Below, in pieces: positions 46,351-64,000 of a stretch of DNA of 64,000 nucleotides; position 1 is the stretch's first letter; every line of letters begins with the position of its first letter. A program made the translations under genes and the position numbers. Origin of the DNA: Amoebidium appalachense (Eukaryota > Ichthyosporea); assembly GCA_963693365.1 (NCBI GenBank), contig CAVNZM010000002.1, forward strand, positions 15,376,001 to 15,440,000, read 5' to 3'. The notes below the pieces were generated by a model. The model was not told the origin of the DNA. It did no database searches and saw only the letters and a program-made list of their open reading frames with translations.

Positions 46351-48556
46351 TGTTTTGTGTGTGTGTACGTGTGTGCTGGGGAAAGGGAAGTGAAAGAAAT
46401 CCAAAGTCAACTGGGCTCGGGGCCCGTGAGTGTGCATGGGTTTTTTGTTCGTGTGCATATAAGTGTATTTGCATGTGTCACGGTGTGCGCACGTGCATAT
46501 GTCTGTGTGCGTGTGATGGGGGAGAGTGTAGGTGTGTGTGTGGGGGGGGGGGGGGGGGGGGGGGAGGATTATTGGAGGTCCATAGTCAACGGGCCTCGGG
46601 GAGACGTGTGTGTGTGTTTTATGTTTTTCTTTTGTGAAGGGGGAGGGGGAGGGGAAGGTTCAGCTGATTGCGATATCATTAGCCCGGATACGCGTGGTGG
46701 GAGATAGGGGGGGAGGGGGAGGGGGGAGGGGGCGAGGGGGGGGGGGGGGGGGGGGACGGATCAACTGCAATGCAATCCTCATCATTGGGTCGTGGGAGGG
46801 GAAGCGGGAGGGAAGAGTGTCCGAGAAGGACCATTGAACTTGTTGACGCCAATGCTGACTTTTACCCCCCCCCCCCCTTTTTAATTTAACACCGACTCTG
46901 TGTGCATGTGTGCATGTGTGCGTGTGTACAAGTGTGTGTGCACACGTGTGTGTATGTGTGTGCGTGTGTGGTACGGGGACGGCTTGCTTGCAATGTCTTA
47001 AGTTTCGAAAAAAAAGAAAGGGGGTTGGGGAGGGGGGAGTAAGGGCGGGAGGAAGGGGGGGAGGGGTGGGGGGGGGGGGGGGAGGGGGGGCTGCGGTTGG
47101 AATGGTTGTAGATTGCAAAACTCTGTTGATTGGTTGCAATGCTGCCTTCTGCTCCCTCTCCCTCCCTCCCCCCCTTCCCCCCCCCCCCCCCTCCCCCCCC
47201 CCCACTCCCCTATAAATCCCCCCCCCCCCCCCCCCCACCCCACCCCACCCCCCACCCACGCCGCCCCTTCTCCTACTATTCCTTCTCCTGTGTAGGTTAA
47301 ACTCGGTATTTCATCCCCTCAGCTGCTCTTTGTGAACGTGGTGAATTACGTACCTGTGCCAAGAAGAGGCAAGAGCAGTAGCCAAACGCATACGGCCCAT
47401 GGGGTTGTGGCATGCATAGCACGTGTATTAACTGGCATTTTGCTGCTTTTAACATCCTTTTTGGGCATATGCATGACCCACTGAAATCGGTTTCTTTAAC
47501 AGTATGTATCCTCCTATATCTATTCAATCTACTTATTAGATGTCCCAGTACTGTAGCACGTATATTACCAATCTATTCAAAACGTTATTTACCAACTATT
47601 GCATGTGCACATGCTTGAGGGTTGTTTTTCATATGTCGGCGGTGGGAATGGGCTTCAGATGTTTCGGATGACGATCAACATGGCTATGGCATGGCCAGTT
47701 GGCCATGTGCAAAACTAAATTCAGTGATTCGCGAGGCCGGGGACTCCTAAGGAAACTACGGAACTGTTACTCTTTGGGTCACAAGGTGGCTTTATGTAGT
47801 GTTCTGTGCCCCAGCAATTCACAACCCACCACTTAGAACTGCGTGCCACGCTGAGTACATGTGTACGGTAGGTTATGCCAGCTCTTGTATGTACGCGTGT
47901 ACGGAGGCGTTGCCAAGTTGGGCAGCTGGCACAGCTGCTCGAGCTGCAGCTGAGCTGTGGAATTCAAATTAGTCTGGTACATGACGCCATGGTGCATCTT
48001 GATGTATAGGATAAGCTGCTTTCAAACAGCTAAAATGTCAGGAGTGAGTAAACACATGTAGGCTATAGCTGGGCCCAATTAGCAGTCGAGAAAAAGCCCG
48101 CTATACATTTTGGGTCAAGAACGACAGGGTTTGAACACATGCCTCAACCATTCCCTTCGAAAAGCCTATTGTAAGTGTATGCAACAAGGAACGAATTTGA
48201 CTTCGAAGTTACCTCCATAGACAAGTTAAGAAATCCGAAACAATTCTTTGTTTTTTTTTCTTATTGGGTTGCCGTTTTTTCCTTTGAAGTTCTGACATCC
48301 CTCGCTGAAAGGAATATTGTGGTATTACGCAACAATCGCGAAACCAAGCCCAGTATTTTCAAACGCCGAGCAATATCACAATCCACGCGGGTGACTGGGC
48401 AACACATGTGTGCACGTTACATGTGTGTGTACTGTGCACCTGTGTGTCTGAATACACATTTTCCCTACCCCAATATCAACTAGGGAAACGGCAACAGTAA
48501 CGTTTCGGTAACATACTTACACCAGACCTTGTTCCCCATATTCACTAGGTTCGAGA
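46351..48556. other. Region between the minus-strand exon and ENDOG
   Basis: 46351-47250 is G-rich and then C-rich homopolymer DNA with two short similar segments (GTCAACTGGGCTCGG near 46409 and GTCAACGGGCCTCGG near 46580). 47250-48556 is unique DNA. One possible minus-strand donor (GGCACAG before GTACGT, 47352-47364) was seen but no supported exon. Confidence 0.45.
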
Positions 48557-49339
48557 ATGAGTGGCCAAATCAACAAGGCAGTGGTGCCTATAGCTGCTGC
48601 CCTTTCGTTTGTTGCAGGGGCTGGGGTGACGTATTTCCTTTTGAAGCCAAAGGCCCCTGTGCCAGCACAGCAACAGGTACGACGCAGATAAACTTACCAC
48701 TAAAGAGTTCCATCCCTTGCACAAATTTAGCCCATGCAACTCCAAGCTTGCCCCTCTCTCCCCCCCCTCCCCCTCCCTCCCTCCCCTCCTCCGGCCTCCC
48801 CCAGCCCCCCCCTCCTCCCCTCCCTTCCCTTCTGGAACATGCCGCCCTTGGCCCCCCTTTCCCACAGACGCACACATCTATTACAGATGCAAGGACAACA
48901 CCAGGGGAATATGTACCATTTACTTCTTTGAGTGGCAGGACAAGCTGTCTGCCCTGTTAGTTGCGCAGGCCCTACACACACCTAAGTGACGATGTACTCT
49001 TCATCACTCACCAAGTAGTATTCACCCATCTGTCCACCCACACATCAGCCCGCCTGCCCAAACACAAACTCCACAAAAACTTACTCTGCATGTAACACTG
49101 TGACAATAAGAGAACCCAAACAAGCAAACAGTGCATGCACCCGTACAAAGCACGTTCGCACCAACGGAAACACCCATGCACACACACACACACACACACA
49201 CACACACCGTGACACACACACACAAGCCACACGATCACGTACACCTGCACGCATACCACACACACGCACACAAACGGCGGCATGCACACCCGTGCCCGCA
49301 TGCACACACAACACACACACACACAAACAAACGCACACG

Positions 49340-49436
<97 letters not shown>

Positions 49437-50089
49437 TAAAAAACAGAGTACATGCCCGCGCACTTACACACACACACACACACAGCCAACACACACGAGT
49501 ATCCACCCCAGTTTACCCAGTCGACAATCCCCATGTTCTTCAAGACTCTCTCGAACACATCACAAGCCCAGCAAAAGTGACAGAATAAAACTAATTTTAA
49601 CCAACTGCTTTGACAAAGTGAGAGGGGGGGGGGGAGGGGGGGGGGAAGGGGGAGGAGGGGGTTTCAGGTGTGTGTGTCTGTATATATGAGTCAAAGGTCT
49701 ACCATGCTATGTCTTTTGATTTGACCCATATTTGCATACACGACCCAACTGTGCTCTAACAACTTCAATGTTTATGTTTTCCCCCAGCCTGCAGCAGCAG
49801 TAGCAGGCAAAAGGCCACCCCCTCCACCACAGGGTGCACCAGTCCAACCGCCCACACCCGGTAGCAGCATTGCCTCCCAGCCCGGTGACATCATGAAGTA
49901 TGGCTGGCCAGGTACTAATGCCCCCCCCCCCCCCCCCCCTCCCCCCCCCCCCCCCCCCCCCCCAGCCCTTAAACCCCCCCCTCCCCCTCTCCTCCACATG
50001 CCCTCGCCTCCGCTCTCGCCCCCGCCGTCGCCCCCGATGATATAAACTGTGTCGTGTTAGATTTGTAAAGCTCATTCATTATACTGCAG

Positions 50090-50132
<43 letters not shown>

Positions 50133-50190
50133 ACCATGCCTCCCTTTAGTGTTTATTGCTATTGTTACGTTCTTTGGCAGCGAATAAATG

Positions 50191-50221
<31 letters not shown>

Positions 50222-50619
50222 AAAAAAAAAAAAAAAAAGAGACACCATCCGCCTTCATCCTTGCGCTACAAAAACCAGCACTGTTTCAATTCTTAGAAAT
50301 TTAGTTTGTAAGTTGCCATTCAATCACTGCCCACCACCTGATTCTAATGTATCCATTTAGTTTAGAGGTTGACGAAGGCCGGTGGAGTTATACTTGGGTG
50401 AAATTTGTTATTTACTGAAGTGCATCGGGTCCGTCTTTTCCTTGCAGGGTTCGAAAACATCAAGAAGAAAGAGGGACACATTCTCTCTTATGATCGAAAG
50501 GCAAAGACAGCTCACTGGGTGTGTGAGCGAATCAACAGGCAGCAATTGCAGCAGGTACACCAATCAGCAGGCACCATTAAAAAGAAACTGTGGGCAGGCA
50601 TGATATCAAGCCTCCACGT

Positions 50620-50667
<48 letters not shown>

Positions 50668-50673
50668 GCACGC

Positions 50674-50718
<45 letters not shown>

Positions 50719-50859
50719 GCACACACGTGCAAGCATGGGCACATGCCTCCACAGACACACAGATATGCACTTAGGCACAGCAATTAAAGTTACACATACA
50801 TTATGCAAAAGCACACAGCCAATTACATCACACACACACACACACATACACACACACAC

Positions 50860-50945
<86 letters not shown>

Positions 50946-51012
50946 GCAAACGCAAACGCACGCACACACACACACTATACATACACACACAAATACACAC
51001 AAACACACACAC

Positions 51013-51097
<85 letters not shown>

Positions 51098-52176
51098 ACG
51101 CACATCCACCCACACCCACATGCTGGTCCCCCCCCCCCCCCCAAAAAAAAAAAAAAAAAAAAACCTCATCCCCCCCCCCCCACCCCCCCCCCCCCGCAAC
51201 AAAAGAAAAGAAAAGAAAAACCCTTGCAATTTAACCGGTTTCCCAAGCGATTATTTGTCGTTTATTTGCATATAAACTTTATTCGATGCACAGCATGACC
51301 CCCCCGGCCTCTCCCACTACCCTCCACTCCTCCCTGTATGTCGTGACCGGTACTTGGCTCAACGAAAAGCTAGTTTCCCACACATAAGATGTAGGCTATG
51401 CATTCTTGATATACTGTCCACATAGGGTTGGACTAATATGTACCTTCTACGAGAAAACACTTTTTGTTTTTCGTAATTTTCGACCCATCGCAGCGATCGA
51501 AACCCCTTTGACCCTATACTTACATGAAAGCTGATTTTTTGCTCTCTCGAGCGGTTCTATTTGTTTGTTAGCGACGCGCGACCACAAAAATTTTATTAGG
51601 ATATATGTGTTTTTCATTAAAGAACCTTTTTTCACCAGATGACGATTGAATCGAGACTCAGACATCGACCAATCATCAAATCAATGTGGCTCAAGATCAA
51701 ACTACAAAATTTGAAACATAGCTAACCATTGGATATTAAAGTTAGATAATCGATGCCGATTGAGCTTTAACTTCGGAGTGTCTTCTCGTTGAAGGTACAT
51801 ATTAGCAATCCAGACACACCCTGACAACCCAACTCGATATGAAGCGGTTTTATTGTTCCCTTTTCAAAGGAACACATTTTCCTTTATATGCAAATACTTT
51901 CGTCCGCACATAATTGCTATTTCCCCCTGTGTGTAAATCAAAAGGGCCTTGGAGGTTGTACTCATTCACCAATTACATGCAGCGGAATGCGGAGCGCAGT
52001 GCGTGCCAATTCTTTGAGGATATGACCGAACACGAGCTTTTCCGGGCAAAACTTAACGACTACAGGTAAGTTCCCGTTCCCCCAAGCGCAAATGTGCTAC
52101 AATCCCCCTCCCCGCCCCCATTCCCACACCCAAACACCATCTCCCCCCTCTCTCCCCCTTCCCCACCCAAGCACCA

Positions 52177-52220
<44 letters not shown>

Positions 52221-52544
52221 CCCCGCCCCTTCCCCGTCCCTCGGGCTTGTGCATTCCTTTTGCTCTCACGGTGACCAGGCTGTGATATGGGGAGCTGTTG
52301 CTTGGCATATCCCTCTGACAATTAATCAGGTACACCACGGTGGGTATTACTGGTATAACAAATCCCCTTCACACAAAAGGATGCCTACCTCCTTGCTTAC
52401 CCCTATGCTCTTTCCAACACACACTGACACGTGTGTTTAGGCGCAGTGGGTATGACCGAGGTCACTTGGCTGCAGCTGGCAACCACAACTACAGTGCTAC
52501 GGCAATGTGCGACACATTCTCCCTGAGCAACATGAGCCCACAGG

Positions 52545-52575
<31 letters not shown>

Positions 52576-52607
52576 TGGGGGGGGGGGGGGGGGGGTGCGT
52601 GCGTGTG

Positions 52608-52651
<44 letters not shown>

Positions 52652-53073
52652 TGTGTGCGTGTGTACGTGCGTGCGTGTGTGTATTGGTGTATTGGTGTCC
52701 GTGAGGTGTGTGTGGATGTGGCGTCTGCATGTGTGCGTGCGTGTTGATGTGCATGTGTTTGCGTCTCTGTGGTTGCGAGAGGAGAATTTGTGTGTATGTG
52801 TGGTCCGGTGTGGGGGAGGGGCGGGGGGTTACACACATCGGCGAATGATTTTCCATGGGATTCGTGGATGACCATTTCATTACATGTGTTGTTGGCCTGA
52901 TTGCATTCGACAGCACTTGTAGCAGGAGCATGGAGGTGGTTGCGGATTTTGTGTTTTTGTCTTGTGCGTTATTTTGAGTGGGGATGTGTGCTCTTTTTTT
53001 TTTTTTTTTTTTGTGGGTGGTGGTAGTGGTGGTGGGGTCGTGGGAAGGTTGGATGGGTGGGTGGGGTGGGGGT

Positions 53074-53121
<48 letters not shown>

Positions 53122-53572
53122 GGGTGGAGGGACTTGGAGGCGGGGTAAAGGGAAGAGGTGGGGAAGGAGGGGGGGGGGGAGGGGGGCTAGAGGGAGGGAA
53201 TGGAGGTATGTGGGAATGGTAGGAATGAGTATGCTGGGATAGAATTGATGTGCACATGGCCTAGGCCTAGGGCATATCACTCCTGCTCTTCCCTTCACAA
53301 AGTACTCTCACACCTATAGGGCAATACTCCCCGTAAGTGAAAAGAGTTGAAGTGTAACATCAGATTCCAAATATGGAACCCACCCACACATGCCTACCAC
53401 GACTCATTACATTGGCAGGTGGGCAAGGGGTTCAATCGGGACTATTGGAACTCTCTGGAAGGCTATGCCAGAGGCCTTACAAAAGAATGGGAAAACGGTA
53501 AATTGCCCCCCCCCCCATCTCCCCTCCCCTTCCCCTAAAAAAAAAAAAAAAAAAAAGAAACAAACAAGAATA

Positions 53573-53621
<49 letters not shown>

Positions 53622-53926
53622 TGCAGTTTGTGGGCACACACGTGAGCACACATCCAATGATATAGGGACACGTACACAATGCTTTATGCAGACACGCCCG
53701 TGAAAACACACACACACACACTAAGTAAGCACGCAAACATGTCGCGCGCCCGATGTGAGACAAAGAGCTGAGATGTGCAAATGGGGGGGGGGGGGGGGGG
53801 GGGGGGAGGGAGGGGGGGGGGGAGGGGGGGAGGGGGGAAGGGGCACGTATATACCACTTGAAGAAGACTTTACAACAGAACAGTGCCCGTGGATGCTCCT
53901 CCTGCCTCCACCCAAAATTTGTATCT

Positions 53927-53957
<31 letters not shown>

Positions 53958-54650
53958 TCCTCCCGCGCCCCACACCCCATTCCACCCCACCAACCCTGGC
54001 CCACCTTCCCGAAGGGCAAGCTTCGTGTGGAGGCGAACGGATTGAAAACTGGGGTACAGTCGGTGTCTCGGCTTCCCTCCGAGGATGGAATCTACTGATA
54101 TTGCACCGTGTCACTGAGTCCTATTTTGCGTTTCTTATCTTACCTTCTTATCTATTTATATATTATATAAATATAATATATAATATATATATATATATAT
54201 ATTTCTTATCTTATCTTACTATCCTACCTGTCACGGTTACATGTGCACTTTTTTCTGTACACCGCAACCTCCCACGGTCTCCCGCTCCCCCTTTCATCTT
54301 TCCCAACCATACTGACAACATTTACCCATGTTCAGTGTACATGTGCACCGGACCCCTCTACCTGCCGACACAGAACGAAAACGGGCGCACATACGTGAAG
54401 TATGAAGTCATTGGAGAGACAAGGGTTGCTGTGCCTACACACTTCTTCAAGACTTTGCTGATGGAAAAGGATGGAGGGTAGGTGCATGCGTGTGTTGTGT
54501 GTTTGTGGTTTTGTGATTTGTGGTTGTGTGGTGTGTGTGCCCACGCGGTGGGTGGCGAGGGGAGGGTTTTTTAGTTTATTTTTTTTTATTTTGTGTGTGT
54601 GTGTGTGTGTGAGGGGCTGTGGGGAGGATAAGGCGGGGGCGGGGGTGTGT

Positions 54651-54703
<53 letters not shown>

Positions 54704-55080
54704 TGGACTCTTCGATGCCTGTGTATGTCCAGGCAGGGGTCTCGGAGCGTGATATCGCTCGTGTGTATATCATCTTGTACCTTGGTGGCATGGCCCACAT
54801 GATGCACATGTTCTAAGTAGATATTTGTACTCTAAGCAAATAGACCCTCTATATCTCAAAGCAAGTAGGAATTCACACAGGCTGACCTCCATGCATTGTG
54901 CCCCACTTGTCCGTTCTCACCTGATCCCCTTCCCCCACTCCCTCGCCTGCCCGCCTTCCCGCGTGCTCGCCTGCCCCCCGGCCCTCACTCATGTTGCATA
55001 TTTTTTTGGCATGTACATTTCCATGTATCAGAATTGTTTTGTCCACCGTGAAGTGTGCACTTTGTGCTGTCCATCATATT

Positions 55081-55112
<32 letters not shown>

Positions 55113-55353
55113 TTCCCCCCCCATCTCCCCCCCAGGTCTACGGTAGAGATCCAGGCCTTTATTCTTCCGAATGCCCCCATCGATGAGTCCACCCCCCTGC
55201 AGTCATTCCGTGTGCCCCTGCAAGAGGTGGGTTGATTGAAACTTGGTGTTTTTTGCCTGTATTTTTACGTCTGTGTTTGTGGGTGCAGGGAGGTGTACGT
55301 GTGTGCGTGGGTACGGGTGTGTGCGGGTGGGTGGGCGGGCGCGCGTGCGTGCG

Positions 55354-55430
<77 letters not shown>

Positions 55431-55596
55431 CTGTGTGTGTGTGCCTGTGTTTGTATGTATGTTTGTGTTTGAGGGGTGTGTGGAGGGTATACTTAGTACT
55501 TGGAGCTAACGCACACTCACCTCACAGGTTGAGAGAGCATCGGGCCACCTCTTCTACGAAAATCTACCTGGCAAATATGCCAAGGTGAAGGTGTGA
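48557..55596 (+). CDS. ENDOG: Endonuclease G, mitochondrial DNA/RNA non-specific nuclease, 9 exons
   Basis: A sugar-non-specific nuclease of the beta-beta-alpha-metal family that resides in mitochondria in animals and fungi. Exons: 48557-48676, 49788-49911, 50448-50554, 51983-52065, 52441-52543, 53419-53497, 54336-54477, 55136-55226, 55528-55596. All are GT-AG and in phase, giving 305 residues plus stop, near the family's usual length. Residues about 9-33 form a hydrophobic anchor ([20 protein letters not shown]). A Pro-rich linker follows in exon 2, and the nuclease domain begins at MKYGWPG. The catalytic motif [11 protein letters not shown] (His 153) is in exon 5. Exons 6-8 carry [30 protein letters not shown] and [11 protein letters not shown] 48557 gives the expected targeting N terminus. 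Introns carry CA, GT, poly-C and poly-G blocks and a MITE-like insertion. Confidence 0.95.
49340..49434. repeat. (CA)n microsatellite in ENDOG intron 1
   Basis: About 90 bp of pure CA after a CA/CACG-rich mosaic that starts at about 49175. Confidence 0.95.
50622..51092. repeat. Composite (CA)n/(CG)n arrays in ENDOG intron 3
   Basis: Three CA arrays (50622-50664, 50870-50930, 51012-51092) with a short (CG)n junction at 50931-50946, followed by poly-C and poly-A tracts to 51162. Confidence 0.95.
51433..51805. mobile_element. MITE-like element in ENDOG intron 3
   Basis: A 373-bp AT-rich unit bounded by inverted repeats. CTAATATGTACCTTC at 51433 matches GAAGGTACATATTAG ending at 51805 perfectly. 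Similarity extends inward over about 13 more positions with two mismatches. It has no coding capacity. A target duplication is not obvious. Confidence 0.7.
53068..53117. repeat. Poly-G tract of about 50 nt in ENDOG intron 5
   Basis: Nearly uninterrupted G inside a G-rich region that extends from 53020 to 53200. Confidence 0.9.
55357..55429. repeat. (GT)n microsatellite in ENDOG intron 8
   Basis: About 70 bp of GT between exon 8 and exon 9. Confidence 0.95.
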
Positions 55597-55860
55597 ACCA
55601 ATCTAGAACTCTTGCCCCAATTTTTTCTTTCCAAAACTGACTGAAACGAGCAAACATGAACTGACAAGACTTGTGCTCAGTAGTGTTGCATTTGGTGGGA
55701 ATAATTCGACCGATAAGCCATGTTTCGTAACTCTGTATTTTGATGCAGTAATTGTGCGTAATCGGGGACAGGACTGTCTTCGACATGCATCCGAATTTTT
55801 TGTTGTTTTGATATTTCTACTTTTTTTTCAATTTTTCTATGCATGGTGGTGGGTTCTGTA

Positions 55861-55902
55861 AAAACTACATATCTCAGGTTCTGACCTGAGAGATGTAGTT
55901 TT
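55861..55902. other. Near-perfect 19-bp hairpin downstream of ENDOG
   Basis: AAAACTACATATCTCAGGT pairs with ACCTGAGAGATGTAGTTTT around a TCTG loop, with a single A-G mismatch. It lies 265 bp after the ENDOG stop. It could be a palindromic repeat remnant or an RNA structure in the 3' region. Confidence 0.8.
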
Positions 55903-56922
55903 AACATGTTGATATAAGCCCCGTAAGTACACAGGAACGTATGTAGGCTGAAGGTTGAAACTGAAATTTCACATAAAACCACACCACCCACCCACACAGA
56001 CATTGTTGTACGCACTATGGGTACACACATGTGTGTTCAAGAGCAAAGCCTGATGCATCTGTAATATGATATTGAAACGGATTCTCTTTTTCCTTTGTGA
56101 AGATCCCCCCTCCCCCCCTCTTTTCCCGTTATCGCAAGTGGTGAGTACCTGGGTTATGGAACATGCTAAACGTACAGAGATAATGTCGTAATATCACAAG
56201 CGGGAAACACCCCAGGAGGGTTTTGACACCCTGTATAAACAGCAACAGGTGTGCACTGGTTGCACAGTGATCAGTAAAAGTAGTCACTGTGGCCGGTGGC
56301 TATCCATGGTTGCTGAACATTTCTTGCGGATGGTTGCTGAACATTTCTTGCGGATGATAGCTAAAATATTCGCGGTTTTTTCCGGTTATAGTTATCAAAT
56401 GTACACAAAGTGCTGCCTGGGCGGTGCGTATGATGCACATGTGTTTATGTGGTATGCATTTGCGCTACATGTAGTAAGATGCACAGGTAGGTACCTATAT
56501 AGACTCACATGTATTTCACGCACCGGATTATGTGATCATGGGCATGACTTATTCAGGTGCGCACCTGCATATGGCCAGTGGCAAGTACGTGGTGAACATG
56601 TCGATGCGCTGTGGCACGTGCACACACACACACACACATGTACACAACGTGTGTGCGCGCACACACACACACACACACATGTACACAACGTGTGTGCGCG
56701 CGCACACACACAAAATCACGCACACACAAACACACATGCAGACATGCACACAGGCACAGACACACAAGCGCGCGCGCCATTCATGTACGGGTGCATATGA
56801 ATATGTGACAGTATAATAACTAAGATAGGTGTGCAATAAGCAGCCTGAAGGCCATCACACACAATCGATATCACGGCAACACTGTCCACATGAGCCACGT
56901 TTATTCGTAAAATACTGCGCAG

Positions 56923-56959
<37 letters not shown>

Positions 56960-57026
56960 CCCCCTCCCCCCCCCCCCCCCCCCTCCCCCGCCCTCCGCCC
57001 TCCGAGAGAGAGAGAGAGAAAGAGAG

Positions 57027-57100
<74 letters not shown>

Positions 57101-57183
57101 AAGGGGGGTGGGTGGGTGGGGGGGGGGAGAGGGGGAGGGGAGCAGGGGGAGAAGGGAGCGAGAGAGAGAGAGAGAATCGAGAG

Positions 57184-57224
<41 letters not shown>

Positions 57225-58210
57225 AATTCTTCAGACGGGCAGGCACGTGCACGTGGACAAAGTGACTGACTGTCGTTGCAACGTGTGCACACAGTGCCCA
57301 AGAAATGTTGCATGTTGCCGATTTGTTTTGTTTTCAGAAACCAGAATTTCTCTTTGTTGTCCCATGCTACCTATAATATCATGATACAGCATACTCTGGC
57401 AGGATAAACTGATAGATATACAAGTTTTTAACATATTGCAGAAAGGCATCCGCTTCTGCAGTGGCCTGTGCTCAAATTGACCTTTTTGCTAGCCTTCTCC
57501 CGGTCCCGGTTTCTTTTATTGGTTTCACGGCGCATTTGTTGATTTATCGGCTGTATTGCCCCTCGGACACTCCATGCATAAATGGCTTTCCTTCACAACC
57601 TTTTCCTGTATATCTCAGTGTATATCTCGTAATCGTGACGGATATCGGACAAATCGGATTGCTTGATTGGATCGGCTAATCGGATCGGGAACCGGTGGCG
57701 CACACAAAATTTGGCGGCCACCGACTGGTGCAAGGCGCTTCAGTTGTGTGACAGCTTTAGCAAGGGAGAGAAGGGGGCATGCAGGTGTACATGCACTAGC
57801 AAGAGAACACGGAAAATATATAAGGATGCGCACAGATGTAGAGAAAGAGTGAAAGACGCAGAGGGGAAGAGCGTTATTACTTACCTGGAAGGGGCTATTC
57901 GGGCCCAAAGCGTTTGTTGAGTCGAAATTTCGAGGTTGGACAGTCAACCTCAGGGTCCCAGCTTTTGAGCCACGTATAGTTGTTGTGTAGTTAGACTCAT
58001 GGTGTTGCGTATTATAGTATTGATTATTAGGAAAGCATAGCTCTTGGAGGCAGTAGAAGATTCTCCTGGAGTTCTGGGCAAAGTGTTGAGAGCTTTTCAC
58101 AGCACATGAGCACACACCACTATGTTGGCAATCTTGTGTGAATGTAGCCAACACCTAATACGACCTAGTTATACCTTGACCATTGCGGAAAAAACATCTT
58201 TGTTCGGAAG
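55903..58210. other. Region between ENDOG and the ankyrin gene
   Basis: 56600-56780 is CA/CG-rich with a duplicated ACACATGTACACAACGTGTG segment. 56923-57230 holds poly-C, GA, (GT)n (57030-57098), G-rich and poly-C blocks in series. A possible minus-strand exon (58154-57885) ends GTTCCAG-like at a strong GTAAGT donor; its translation GSKAGTLRLTVQPRNFDSTN is not recognised. The same bases read on the plus strand as ACTTACCTGG, like a U1 5' end. Confidence 0.45.

Positions 58211-64000
<5,790 letters not shown>

Noticed and set aside
57615-58154. 179-residue minus-strand ORF taken as one gene
   Set aside because: A strong splice donor at 57884 falls inside it and the part beyond has no protein-like character. 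Only the upstream segment is kept as a possible exon.

Overview
The window is nuclear DNA of a eukaryote. It carries spliceosomal GT-AG introns, conserved eukaryotic genes (ELP3, endonuclease G) and a mixed transposon load: Ty3/gypsy chromovirus, tyrosine-recombinase element, LINE and Helitron remnants. The proteins look animal-like and the transposon repertoire would suit an animal or a unicellular relative, but I cannot assign a species from sequence alone. Almost all the long His/Thr, Cys/Val, poly-Pro, poly-Gly or Ser/Leu reading frames are translated microsatellites, not genes.

Layout. 0.95-14.0 kb: a complete 14-exon ELP3 gene on the plus strand, its introns packed with poly-C/poly-G tracts, CA/GT arrays and a structured interspersed repeat that ends in poly-C. 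14.0-17.9 kb: mostly unannotated DNA with one orphan exon candidate. 17.9-26.2 kb: a full-length Ty3/gypsy chromovirus with LTRs that read as identical. 26.2-30.3 kb: a degraded LINE split by a 3.1-kb tyrosine-recombinase element with split direct repeats. 31.8-36.1 kb: small candidate ORFs and a minus-strand Helitron-type coding remnant. 36.1-39.5 kb: CT-rich duplications and a six-copy tandem array, each unit with a TATA motif and a start codon in good context. 39.6-48.5 kb: sparse; one hypothetical plus-strand coding region and the last exon of an unrecognised minus-strand gene. 48.6-55.6 kb: a complete 9-exon endonuclease G gene. 58.2 kb to the end: the 5' part of an ankyrin-repeat gene whose complete repeats each occupy one phase-0 exon.

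The three well-supported cellular genes share no pathway. ELP3 acts in tRNA wobble-uridine modification, ENDOG is a nuclease expected in mitochondria, and the ankyrin protein is a probable scaffold. What links them is intron style: poly-C often starts within about 10 nt of the 5' splice site, and several acceptors are the end of a (CA)n array. The transposon-rich stretch between them almost lacks these tracts. Exon boundaries were set by reading conserved protein sequence across GT-AG junctions with matching phase, without transcript data.
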